Assembly: GCF_013373865.1 (NCBI RefSeq)
Contig: NC_050473.1
Span: 3,224,001-3,288,000, forward strand
From: Monomorium pharaonis
Lineage: Eukaryota > Arthropoda > Insecta > Hymenoptera > Formicidae
Reading direction: 5' to 3'
Length of the DNA stretch: 64,000 bases
Position numbers and translations under genes: made by a program. Below are positions 1 through 12,400 of this stretch, one piece after another (the stretch's first letter is position 1; each line of letters opens with the position of its first letter). The notes beneath the pieces are model-generated. The model worked only from the letters and a program-made list of their open reading frames with translations, was not told where the DNA came from and made no database searches.

Positions 1-1019
1 TAGTGTCGCATATCATTTTAAATGTTAAAGTATATAATAATTACTTTTAGAAAATTTTATATTTTCCTATTATATCTTATAATACAAGGAATAGAATATA
101 ATATTTTACAATGACACATAATAATCGTATGTTTTTAAGCTCTTTGTTTCTCAGGCGAAAAATTAGGAACTTTCAGAAAATTAATTTTTATACTTGAAAA
201 TTACTAATTTTCATAGGATTTTTATAAATATTTGGAGAAATTTTACTTTGAAACTAAAATTCTATTATTCTTTTTCTAACAAATTGTTTGACCATTTCTT
301 TCTTAACAATGAACACTCAACTAATTAATATTGTGTGTTTAATCACTGTGAGCTAGATTCGTGAATTATGAACAGATCATGTGTCACATTAAGTTATGAC
401 TAAAGAACAGTAAAAGGTATAATAAAATAAACTTATTTCAAAACAGTATTAAAAAATTCTATAATTCTATATCCTATCTTCATACCAAATTTTTGGAAAA
501 TGTGATAACTCTGAGGTGATTCTTTTACAAAATTTAAGTAAACACTTTATGATACCTAAGTTATAAGGAAAGACTCGATATTGACTTTTGTTAGTAATCA
601 TCCAGTTCAATATTTATTTAGTTCGGTCTTATCGATCGGTAAACGCGGCGATCGCCGTTCCATGGAAATCCACCGACTTGCACAATAACATCTCATTCAG
701 TCTTTATATCATTCTCTCATGCTTGATATCGTTGATTAAACTCGACCTTCAGCCACTGTATTTTTCTACAGAGTCACTCCTCGAGCGGCGCAGACGCGAA
801 TCGCTTTAAATGCGCTACGAAACAACGGCTACGAAAGTAGAATTAATCGTTTTGACATAAAAAAAAGAAATATATAGTAGCCTTGAAATGCGAAATACAT
901 GTGTCTCATTCGTTGAATTCTTATTCCAAGCTCGTCTGACGCGTATTAACAACTTAACTTTATTTCTGACGTGACATTCTCGAAATATCTTCCTATTTGC
1001 ATAATACAATTCTACTTCG

Positions 1020-1020
<1 letters not shown>

Positions 1021-1055
<35 letters not shown>
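1021..1055. repeat. (CT)n microsatellite
   Basis: Uninterrupted CT dinucleotides. A GA run on the same strand lies about 200 bases downstream (1260-1289), so the two could pair as a loose hairpin. Confidence 0.95.
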
Positions 1056-1058
<3 letters not shown>

Positions 1059-1257
1059 GCTGTCGATGCACCATACGTGCACACAACTCGTGCTGGATTG
1101 TCGTTGTTACTTTCTTGACAAGATGAGTATTCAGCAGAATGTCATAGTGCAAAAGAAAGCAAAGGGAGAAAATCTGTTTGATCTGAATGCGTAGCGTTCT
1201 CACGACGAAAAAGAAAGGTAATGTTTTCGGTAATGTACCGCGAAGATCTCTGAATTC

Positions 1258-1259
<2 letters not shown>

Positions 1260-1289
<30 letters not shown>
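1260..1289. repeat. (GA)n microsatellite
   Basis: Perfect GA dinucleotide run, complementary to the CT run at 1021-1055. Confidence 0.95.
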
Positions 1290-1293
<4 letters not shown>

Positions 1294-4200
1294 GCGGCTA
1301 TCACATCGAGATATTACAGCACATTAATAAGATGAATGATCATCCATCTCCATTTTCTGTAGCTATTACCTGGTGTAAAATACTTTTCTACTTAAAATAC
1401 TTATTATGGAGTTTCATCGTTTGAAAATTCGTGTCAAGAGTTTTTGATGTTCACAAGAAGCAATTGAAAGATTTTTCGCGATTTCAGTTAGGGAAACTTA
1501 ATAGCGAAACCTTGTTTTTCATTTAATTTCCAGTGGATAGTTGACTTGAAAAAAAATTTTAATTCGAGATACACAGTTGTCAATATTCAATGATGAAAAA
1601 TAAGGAGTTGCGTGAAAGCTAAGCAGAAGCAGGTTCCGATTTGATCAAGAAAGCAAAGTAGATGAATTATGCACCAGTATAATTTTACGACGTTCATACG
1701 AAAAGTATTAGTGAAATCTGACTTGGAAAACATCCGGTATATTGCTGAAATTGATCTAGAATTGGTGAACACATAAAGCCTAATGATAGTGGATTTATCT
1801 CTCGAAAGAAACGGGGTTTCCTAATATCAAGATCACGTACGCTCACGGTATACCGTTCGAATTACATATTAAAAAAAAAATAATACATTTCGTAATGGAA
1901 TGTGTGCACAGCTCTGAAATTTCAGTATGACGATGTAATAAGTAGAAGCACGGGTCCCGGTAGTCGCGCAATTTCTCACGTTACTCTGTCTCCCGACCGG
2001 TATTTTCGCTATTCCGGAAGTAGGCAGATTTCATTACTTCCTGCTGTCTATAAGCTGTGTATGATGGACCGAAAGAAAGTCATTGAACGCGGGATAGGTG
2101 ACTATCGCTGATTAGCTCACCGTTCTCATTGTATCTATCCATCCACTTATTTGCGAATGCGAAGTGAACACACGTCGTAATAAAATTTGCTACTCTCCAT
2201 GCTCGACCATAAAAAGTTCCGCACGACAAAGTAAATATCATAAATTTCCGTCAAACAACATCGTTCGAAATATATCGAATTATTTTAATATGGATAGTAA
2301 AACTGTACAAGAACCATTTGGCCCGGCGTCTATAAAAACGGACAACTTCCAGGAAACTTAATTTGATATATTATCGCGAACGCGCAAAAAATTGTATATT
2401 ATTAAAAATGACTGAGAGCTATTATGATAATATTAGACCATTAACTAACGTCACAGGAAATCATCGCGTAAAAACCTTTCTACTTTAATTAAAATTTCTG
2501 TTATTTTTAAAAATAGTTACGTGGTATTCTATTATCCTTCGAATAATGTTTCGTACAATCAAGAAACGTTATACGTTTGTTACACGTAAGTTGAGCCTTT
2601 GGAATTTATTCTGTTTTCCACGCATCCAATATAAATTTGATACTTAATCTTTGAGAGGTAATTACGAATTCTAGCCTTGATGTGATGTCAGTAATTCGCA
2701 ATCTTTTACCCATTGCAATCCGTAACTGTTGATCTACATAAATACGAGCCAATTGCATGCCGATATTGCAACGTACAAGTTATACGTTCGGAGTTGTTGC
2801 GTTATATACAGACGGCTGTGTATAAACATTACGTGACACGTAGCAAGTGGACGGATAAAAATTTGATACGACTATCTCCGCCAATCGCAACATGCACTTT
2901 CCATCGCTTCCTTCAGCACGATTGATCCGAGAATCCGCCGCTCGATCCCACGTCTTCTCGAGCTAATCCGAAAAGAAAGTAAACGAGCGTGGTGCACTCG
3001 GCGATATAAAATCGCGACTTGACTCTATTCCCCCTTCTCGAATTCCCTCGTAGATGAAATCGTGTCGTTTGCCTCCTTTTGATGAGGAAGGCGAATTGCT
3101 TTTCGCAACCGAGATGCCCTCCCCTCATTCCTCTTTTTCTCTCCCTCTTTGCTTCTTTTTCTCTCTCGCCCTTTTCGATCGTGCATGATACGATGAAACT
3201 AGTTGCCCTTTACCTGGCAACTCATCTTCAGCTTTCCGAGTGTAACACTGGCATTTATAACCTGCAATTATAGTGTTAATTAACACCGCATAAAGAAAGA
3301 AGATCGGTACATTTTGCTCGTTCACAAAACGCAAAACAATAAAGCTGACTGAGCGTTACCGCGAACCCAGACCTATCACTCGAATTCATTTTTTCGAGGT
3401 CAGACGAAAATAATACGCTTTTGCTCATGTAAACTAGATTTTTATAACATTTTTATAGGATAATTTAATGTTTGCTATTTTCTCATAATTTCAGAAGAGC
3501 AATTAATTAGCTCTCAGTTTGTTCTTTGATCTAATTTTTTTACGCAGGATTTAATTTCATTAAATCAAGTGACTGTTGGATTAAGTAAAGTGAACGCTGC
3601 GCAGAACTCCCTTGCTATATAATTTAGGGCAATTTTGTATTTATTATCCTCTCGTATAAGTTGTTGTTGGTTCGACTTCTCCGTGCAGAATATCTTTTAG
3701 CATGACTAAATCAATAAGATGAATGAAATGTCACCCTGATAATGCAAGCCATCGCCCAAACTTGTTTCTGCAAGGTCAAGTAAAAAATGATGTTGTATTA
3801 TTCACGCGATTTCTACTTTTACAATTTGGCATAAGCCAGTCATCCCGGATAGTTAGTCATTCTTACTTTTTTTTACAGCTATTGTGTGTTATTAGCATCA
3901 TTCCTTTCTTTTTTAATAAAAAGTGTTAGTTTATATGATTTGTAACTTGCAAATTGCTAAATTTGACTCGAAAAAAAATCAAGCAACCATGAAACTAATT
4001 AGATGTCATACCGAGACGGTAAACAATGGCCTAAATTCATATTCTATTGTTTGACTGGTTTCTAGGTGAAAGTATTTCTTTTCTATGAACTAATTATATT
4101 CTGGATGTTTGGATGTTTGCGAGAATAACGTGCATTATAAAAATCATAATACGCGCAAGTGCTTTCAATTCTCTTTGTAATAAATACTTTTGCAAAATAA

Positions 4201-7200
4201 TTATAATTCTGAATGTTCTTAATATTGATAAATAAGTCTTCGCTTGCGATTAGTGTTGACATTTAATACTATAGTAACTATTATAATTTTACAATTAAAA
4301 TTGACATAATTCAATTTTATAATTTTATGCTTTTGCTAAGTATGTATATATGAATGACTTATAAAATGCCACAAAATATGACGGAGATTGATATACGTGA
4401 CAGGTATGAAAATAAAATGAATAAATTTTGTTCAGAAGCGAACTTAAAGATTAAAAAATATGCGCATCGTTCTAGAGTGATTGCGTTATATTTATCCAAT
4501 CTTTGTGTAAAGGCTCTGTTTAATGGAGAAGAAGAAACAGAATACTAGTATCCTTCTTTAGAAATTCTCGCAAATTGATCACTATTAAGGATAACAATGC
4601 GGAGGTGCGCAAATAAGATACTTGAATACGATGTAATCCCGTAATTATTTAATGACTGTATGAATAATTTTTGATCACAGACGATCGGAATTCATAAACG
4701 AAGCAGCACAATGGATTTCCTCTCTAGTGTAATTGTGTGACTCTCAATCCTCGCGTAGTATCGTCGTTGTTATGACCTATGAAACTGTCGTTATTGTTGC
4801 ACGAAGGCCGAATATATTACTCAGTTGAAGATCATTATTCCTTATTAAAACAATAAGACACGTGTTTTCTTTCTTCTTTACTGATGTATGAGAAACTCCG
4901 TTACTCTAGAAGATTTCTCCGTCTGAGTTATTCTTTGATTCGTGATTCTCGTAATTCTTCCGTAAAATTATAAAATTTAATTTCAGCAAAGATATGTATC
5001 GTAGAAAGTAAGTTTTTCAAGCAAAAGGGAGCTGTGGCAATTTGTTTACTGTGTTAGAGCTCTTTCTTCAGTTCCTTTTTCAGACTATGATTAAAAAAGA
5101 AACCGATAATTTATATTAATAAATTGAATTAAAAAATGAAAATATAAAATATAAAAAGTTACATTATAAAAACATATATCTAAGCTTTTTTAGGTATTTT
5201 ATTTTCAACATCTTTAATCATTACAAAAAAATCTTTTGACACATAATCTTTGTAACGTAATTTTTACTAAAACATATTGCGATAAATAATATGTTTTAAT
5301 CGAATGTTTTTATACGTTTCGATTTATATTCTACTTTATTAAATTAAACATTATTTGTGCAATTAATTTGTTAAGTAACTTTTAAAATTAATAATTTACT
5401 TGTTCCATATTGGTAGATTTGAATATTAAGAAATGCAGAACATACTTTATGATTTAAAATTAATTTACATAAGTAGCTTCCGCGCATGCTATTATGTTTT
5501 TAATGGCTTTTTAATTTAATTTAATTTTAACGATTTTGTTTTTTTCGACTGTTTAATGTTACATTCCGACTTGATATTACAAGAAAATCATAATGGTACC
5601 AACAACTCCGGATCCCATAAATATTAACTAAAGTCGACTAAAGTTAGTATCAAGTTGATTAAAGTTTAACTAAACTTTTTTAGTTATATATAGAAAAATA
5701 TTCAGAATAATTATCTAAATTTAAATCAATTTTAAATCTAAGATCATATCCAATCAAAGCGAATTTATTTATTGATTTATTATGATATTTTGTATTTCGA
5801 GTTTTAACCCGTAAAAAACACACGGGTACAAATTTGCACCAAGGAAAATTTTAATCTTAAACAAATTTTTACCTGTACGTCGTAACGGTTTTGTTTCATT
5901 ACGACAAATATGCCTATCACCCGTGTGATTACAGTATGATTTAAATCGGGGTGTGGTGTTTATGAGTTAAAAATAAAATGTTCATAAATAACATCTTTTG
6001 AGTTTACAAACAATACAATTTTTTAATTTTGACGCATCAAGAAGCTTTTTCCAATCTCTGACGTGCTCTCTTGAGAAAGTTCTAAAATTCGCAAACTATC
6101 AATCTCTTCTTGCGTTTTCCTTTCCGTGCTCAAGGATTCAGCTTTTGCGCGAAACATCTATTCTTAGATATCCTATGTTTTGTATGTGTATCTGAAGTTT
6201 CTGACACGAAGTCTATTCGGCGCTAATCCGATGCAACGAAACTTTCCTTCCGGGATCGCCCCCGTTCGTACTCGCGCGCGTGTATTCTTCAACGCCGCGC
6301 TCTCGTTTTTCCGCGCGCTGCGGCTGTTCTCAGTTTCATGCATGCGTGAACTCATCGCGACGGTTAGTTTCGATTCTTCATTTTCACATTTCGCCCCGCC
6401 GGAAGAGGAGGGGAGGACGGAGAAGTGTGGTAAAAAAAAAATTATATAACTCTAGGATTTCTTCATCACACCGGCTGTCGAAGTTTCTTTCATCCGCTCG
6501 TAGATAATTAGATAAGACGAAAAGGAGATAATTAGATGAGAAGAAAAGGAGATTTTCTTCTTCGACAATTAGCACGATCGTCGGGCGTCAATCAATTTTA
6601 TTTGGTCAATCTCAATAATTAGGCAGATATCCTAATTACTTTTTCAGGGTTCAGAGAGAAAGAGAGACATGTTCGAGTGAATACGCAAATAAGTAAATGT
6701 CAAGTGCTCGACGAAGTTTCAAGTACCCGTGTGGAAATTCATCTAGGCATGCCCTATTTAATATTGGCCCCATACGGGCGTTACTTAGGCATCCAAAATA
6801 AAGGCTTTTCGGACTGAAACCTATTCAGGGCCTATTTAGGATATTTGAACCTGGGCTTGCCTGAGTTGGGCCTGGTTTAAATTTACAACTTTTTCCCCAA
6901 GACTCACAATTAGGTTTGCCCGGTTATAGCCTGTATAGGACCTAGTTTGAATTAGATGTTTGCTCCAAAATAGTTATATTTAGGTTTGCCTAGTTATAGC
7001 TTTTTTTCTCAATTTTTATATTTTAATTATTTTAATATATTAATTGTATTAGGCTTAAATATTTCAAAGTAACATACTGTTTTCCATGTCTGATAGACTG
7101 AAATAATTAGCTAATACATTATTTATAAAATCTATTTTATTGAGTTTGTTGTCTTCTATGTTTGGCTTTTAAATAGATCGTAAAGAAAAACAAAAGTTTT

Positions 7201-7687
7201 AAATAGAATATTAATTGCAAAAAACCGATATCAGACTCATAATATGTTTTTGTAAGATTAAAAAAAAATACCATTTCTGTATTACAAATATTGATATCTA
7301 TTTCGATTGATTAAACGATACGATTATATGTATAATACATAATGCATAAAATATAATAAATAATTGATATATTTTAAAATTGTTTTTATTTATTTATTAA
7401 ATATAATAAATTGGACAATAATATATCCTGTAATTTTGGCCCAATTTATTTTACATATATAAGCCCAACTTAAATATAATTAACCATCTAATTAACCATT
7501 TGAACACTTCAAAGTATTAGTGCTAAATAGATTGCAATTTCCATCAAATTATTAAGGCTATGGAAAAAGATAAATTTAACAATGAAATTAATAGGTAAAT
7601 GAATTAATGCTATTTATTTTTAATATATTTTGCAAAATTTAACTGCTTTTATAAATAATATAATTGCGTCAGTTTATAACATATGTA

Positions 7688-8320
7688 GTACAGGGAAATT
7701 AGACTCAGAAACCACTGTTTCGAGAAAAAATTGTAAAAGGCACTTTTATTGCAGATTCTTATTCGGAAAAATCATACAAGCATATTAAACAAAAATTTAA
7801 CTCGGAAAAAGTTGGGAATTATTGTGTAAACAATGAAAGAAGGTAAAAATTTTTGTTTTTTGGCAATAAAAAAAATTTATCACTGTTAGCAAAAAACAAA
7901 AAATATAAGCTTATAGGTATTAAAAATATCTATTAAATGAGCCGTCGAACGTTCCAATTGGTTTATTTTTTAAGGAGAAAAAAATTAAAAACTGCCAAAA
8001 TTTATTTTTTGTTAAATTGTTAATAACAAATGGACAAGTGATGGCAAATTCTTGTAATAGGGCTTAAATAGTAGCGGTTACTATTCTCTAAAAGTCTTGA
8101 AAATTTTAGCCCAAAACATTCATAACTTTTGACACAAAGCTATTTTTTATTTAATTATTTTTTAATTTTTAATTAACATTGTTTACACAATAATTATCAA
8201 CTTTTTCTGAGTTGAATTTTTGTTTAATATGTTTGTATGATTTTTCCGAATAAGAATCTGCAATAAAAGTGCCTCTTGCAATTTTTTCTCGAAAGTCTAA
8301 TTTTAATTTTAATGTACTAA
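7688..8320. repeat. Fold-back inverted repeat (about 125-bp arms)
   Basis: The arm at about 7719-7842 reappears as its reverse complement at about 8178-8302. Both contain the words TTTCGAGAAAAAATTG, GCAGATTCTTATTCGG and GTGTAAACAAT, with scattered mismatches. The spacer is about 335 bases. This is a fold-back or MITE-like insertion nested in the larger terminal-repeat element. Confidence 0.75.
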
Positions 8321-8359
8321 TAAGTATATATAGACAATAACAAGTACCCAATATCAATA

Positions 8360-8435
8360 AGTCAATTGGCTCAGTAGATAGAGTACAAGTTTTGTAATCC
8401 TAAGGTCCCGGGTTCAAAACTAGCAGTGGCAAGTT
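8360..8435 (+). repeat. tRNA-derived SINE head or tRNA pseudogene (Thr-like)
   Basis: An A-box-like TGGCTCAGTAGATAGAG (8367-8383) is followed at the normal distance by a B-box-like GGTTCAAAAC (8411-8420). The anticodon-loop position reads TTTGTAA, as in a threonine tRNA. The anticodon stem pairs poorly and no good acceptor stem forms, so it is not a working tRNA. The A/T-rich tail that follows fits a SINE. Confidence 0.5.
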
Positions 8436-8489
8436 TTTAATTATTTTATAAATAATTTTAGAAATAATTTTAGAAATAAATATAAAATT

Positions 8490-9140
8490 ACTAATAAATA
8501 AAATAAAATAAAATAAATAAAATAATAAATAAATAAAAATAAAATAAAATAAAATAAAATAAAATAAAATAAAATAAAATAAAATAAAAAAATAAAATAA
8601 AATAAAATAAAATAAAATAAAATAAAAAGAAAAATAAAAAGAAAAATAAAAATAAAAATAAAAATTAAATTAAAATTAAAATTAAAATTAAAATTAAAAT
8701 TAAAATTAAAATTAAAATTAAAATTAAAATTAAAATTAAAATTAAAATTAAAATTAAAATTAAAATTAAAATTAAAATTAAAATTAAAATTAAAATTAAA
8801 ATTAAAATTAAAATTAAAATTAAAATTAAAATTAAAATTAAAATTAAATAAAATTAAATAAAATAAAATAAAATAAAATTAAAATTAAAATTAAATTAAA
8901 ATTAAATAAAATAAATAAAATAAAATAAAATAAAATTAAAATTAAAATTAAAATTAAAATTAAAATTAAAATTAAAATTAAAATTAAAATTAAAATTAAA
9001 ATTAAAATTAAAATTAAAATTAAAATTAAAATTAAATAAAATAAAATAAAATAAAATAAAATAAAATAAAATAAAATTAAAATAAAATAAAATAAATTAA
9101 ATTAAAATAAATTAAATTAAATTAAATTAAATTAAAATAT
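8490..9140. repeat. Large (AAAAT)n / (AAATTA)n simple-repeat array
   Basis: About 650 bases made almost only of AAAAT and AAATTA units in alternating homogeneous blocks: AAAAT at about 8530-8640, AAATTA at about 8660-8850, a mixed block, AAATTA at about 8935-9040, then AAAAT again. The + strand has essentially no C or G. The blocks suggest slippage or unequal exchange from the A/T tail of the adjacent SINE-like sequence. Confidence 0.95.
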
Positions 9141-9426
9141 TAATAAAATAAACAACTTTAGTTTGGCTCAAGCTAAATTTTTATATTGGTCCAAGTTTGA
9201 AAACCAATGTAGGCCCCTAGATTAAAAAGAGGGACAAATCGATATTGGACCAAGGTAGGCGTCCTAACTTGGGCCTCAATAAGAGTAAGGAAACCTAACT
9301 TGGTCCTGATTACACTTAGGTAGAATTTCTACACGGGTATATATGCGACATGACCGCGCTTGCCGTATCGGGCGCTAATTACCCTCTACTTCGCTCTCAT
9401 TAACGAGATAATATTTTCTGTTTCAG

Positions 9427-9464
9427 CGATGTGACGCAACCAACCAGGAATATTTTTATGCAAA
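9427..9464 (+). promoter_or_regulatory. 5' leader of metalloproteinase A with a minimal AUG-stop uORF
   Basis: A polypyrimidine tract and acceptor (TTTTCTGTTTCAG, ending at 9426) precede 38 bases of leader before the chosen start at 9465. The leader has an ATG at 9429 followed directly by TGA, a one-codon upstream ORF that could slow ribosomes. The upstream untranslated exon was not located. Confidence 0.55.
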
Positions 9465-12400
9465 ATGACTCGCGCCCTTGTCCTTCTCTGCATGGCCATC
9501 ATTCTACCTCTCGTACGATGCCACAAGGTAAGATCGCGGAATCAAGACGCGCCTCAAGGACACCGTTATCCCGTGCAATTACCTCTTTAAGACAAAGAAC
9601 ACACGCGTGTTCTTTCGCGCGAAAGGATAATTTTCTGTCTTGAATTAAAGCGAACGGCCGCGATGACGACTCTAATTCACGTTAATCACGTCGAGGTGAA
9701 ATTCACGGTGCGCGAGCAGCGTCTTTTGATTCGCGCGCGTGTCTCTACTCACTGAGGTGGACCCTTCTCTTTTCTTTTCCCGTTTGCCGCACGTTAATTT
9801 TACCGAATATAATTTAAAGTGTGCCTTCTAAATGCGCGCGCTTTGTTTTCAAGCGATTCCTTGCAATAGCGAGCTCGTTTAATTTGCACGGGCTCTAACT
9901 CATTTTAACGTTTGAATATCATTTAGCGCGATTACGGCACAAAGAGCATTAATTAGTCTGAGTAAGCTCGGCAACGTGGGAGAGGAGGAATTAATGACGT
10001 CTCATAATTTTAATCATTACTCACGATTAATGTTGGGTGCGCCGGTTATTTGCAAGAGAATTATTCCGACGATCGTTGATTATCGCGCTGTGATTTGTGC
10101 GGGAAACTTGCAAACGATATAAAATCTCTTATTCTATTTGTTCTTTCAACTGATCTGTTGTTTTTGTATGTAACAAGAGTTATAACTGATTTTCACGGAT
10201 CTATTTCACGCTTCTTTTATTAGCAATCAGTTTGAAGTAAAGAAATATAAAAGCAAAATGTATTTCTAAATTTGAAGACTGCAACATGTATACGCCTAGC
10301 CAAGTTTTCCGATCAACTTATTTTATTAGGTGCTACTCGCCAAATTTACTTTCAAAATCGATAAAATACTAACGCGAGACACGCGAAAGGAAACTTGTTA
10401 ATTGGAGATTAATAGCTGACAATTGCTGGGTGTCAATAATAACTGCCTCGTAATTAGGAAAGTACAGTAATTGGAAAAAAAGAAAGAATTGTGCGATTAA
10501 TGGCACTATTCAGCACGCGTCGGTTGAGCGCGTCATCTTGTTGTAGATAATCATCGACGAGCGTGGTCAATGGCCGGTTCTCCTCTAACTTACGTAACAA
10601 GCTCGCGCACAAAATTGCGATAAAATCATCGAACCATTCGACGTTGTTTAGCCACCTTACCTTGCTTTCGATTTTTTTTTCGAGTAATTTAAATTTCTCG
10701 CGCAATTTTTGTTGCCAAGTCCAACGCGTACGTGATAATGATTGGCAACCAAGAAAACTGAACGAGAAAGTGATCGAGATAAACATTTTGTTAAGCGATA
10801 ATACGAAATAATAATACGAAAGTTTGCCAATTTTTAATCACTAATTTAAAATTTAATCATGCAGATTGTAATACGTTAATTATTACAAAAATTAGATGTG
10901 TGAAGTACATTGAATGTCGTAACGAATTTTCTATGAAAAAAATTTATAATTTGGACATTAGCGTTTCGCATATGTAAGATTGATTGAATAGAAAGATTGC
11001 ATAGAAAGATCAATTGATAACGCGATTGAACAATAATTGCAATAATATCTTTAACTAAATGTTTGAACATATATGGACATATTTCGTATACAGGTATATA
11101 TTTTTGTATGAAAAATTTTTTGCCGTTTGTTGAATCACAATTAATATAAGATTAAAATGGGCTGTAGAAATTAGTTTAAATCGGAAGTGACGTATATAAT
11201 AAATTATAATAAATCAATAGCTCGTAGAAATTTTAATAAAATATATGCCGCGACAAACGCATTAAAATATACTTATACAAGCAATAAAAAATCATTAAGC
11301 ATGCACAACAATAAAAATAGGAAAAGGTTACGCTTATGATTAAACGTCCACGTGTGCGAGCGTGCGTCTCGTCATCGGCAAACAGTGAAAAGCGATGGAA
11401 CGCGAATGTCGATAATAGATACGTTAAACATAGTAATTGGATAAAGAGGCGCTTCTCTCTCTCGAGATAGTCGTTGAATCATTCGCGGACAGACATTGCG
11501 GACCGGTCAGTCGACAGCAGAGTTACGTAAATCTCCGGTCGTTAGGAAACGGTACAAATAATTACTTTCAGATGAGAAACGCGATTTCCGGCAGTCGTTC
11601 CACATGATTTACATGATTTTGCGATGTACTTATTGCACCGGAGAAAGAAAGGAAGAGAGAAAGAGAGGGAAAGAAAGAGATAGAGCCTGAAAGCGAAAAC
11701 CGGAATGCTTCTAAGTCAAGAGAGTAAGCTACTTTTCACGGGAGTATAAAAAAGGAAAGACGGCGTTTCTATCGATCGGCGGTTATGCTCGCAGACGCGT
11801 GAAATACATTACGATTAAAACGCGCGACTCGTGTCATGATTGACGGGTATTACAAAATTCATTGTCGGGTCTAAAATCGTCCTGAGACATCTTCCTCGAT
11901 TATTTGCCATTCGATCTGACGTAGAATCATTTGCGCATACGTGACTCAAGGCAAATAAAAAAAACTATATTATATCAAATAAAATATTTATATTATATCA
12001 AAAAAGTGAATATACATGTTCAAATTAATTTGGTGCCTTTTTTATAAAATGCATAAAGTTTATTTATACAAAAATAGAAAATAAAGTATTAAACGTGATT
12101 TTAAAAATTTTACAGTTCTTCCAATTAATTTGATATCTTTTTTATAAAATGAAAAAGATTTACTTACACACACACACACAAAAAAAAATGTTTTAAAAAG
12201 TTGTAAAATTTTACAGTTGTTCAAAATAATCTCCATCATTGTCTACAACTTTGCTCCATCTCTTGGGCAGCTGTCTAATACCGTCGCTGAAAAAGTTTTG
12301 TGATTTTAATTCGATAAAATCCTCAATGCTTTTTTGGATTTCTTTCACTGTGTCAAAATGCGAATGGCCCAGGTGATGTTGAAGCGAGTGAAACACATGG

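Larger units (their letters stand above)
1..6723. other. AT-rich non-coding stretch, no gene recognised
   Basis: No reading frame here looks like a conserved protein, and the open frames are short and of random composition. The stretch holds a CT microsatellite (1021-1055), a GA microsatellite (1260-1289) and a more CpG-rich patch near 6190-6420. The downstream metalloproteinase gene A has a splice acceptor before its first coding exon, so one or more of its 5' untranslated exons may lie here, but I cannot place them. Confidence 0.6.
6724..9339. mobile_element. Non-autonomous DNA transposon with terminal inverted repeats (composite)
   Basis: The ends are inverted copies. The left end reads TACCCGTGTGGAAATTC and the right end, on the other strand, reads TACCCGTGTAGAAATTC. 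Both ends are followed inward by subterminal stretches rich in GGCCTA/CCTAAC-type words (6740-7010 and 9200-9320). No transposase frame is present inside. The interior is occupied by a fold-back repeat pair (about 7688-8320), a tRNA-like SINE head (about 8360-8435) and a long A/T simple-repeat array. The superfamily is not assigned; a TA at each outer edge is compatible with a TA target duplication. Confidence 0.6.

Noticed and set aside
10454..10786. 110-residue minus-strand open frame in intron 1 of metalloproteinase A
   Set aside because: Composition is passable and there is a donor-like GTAAGG inside, but no recognisable domain, no Met-led exon structure and no partner exons; likely chance.
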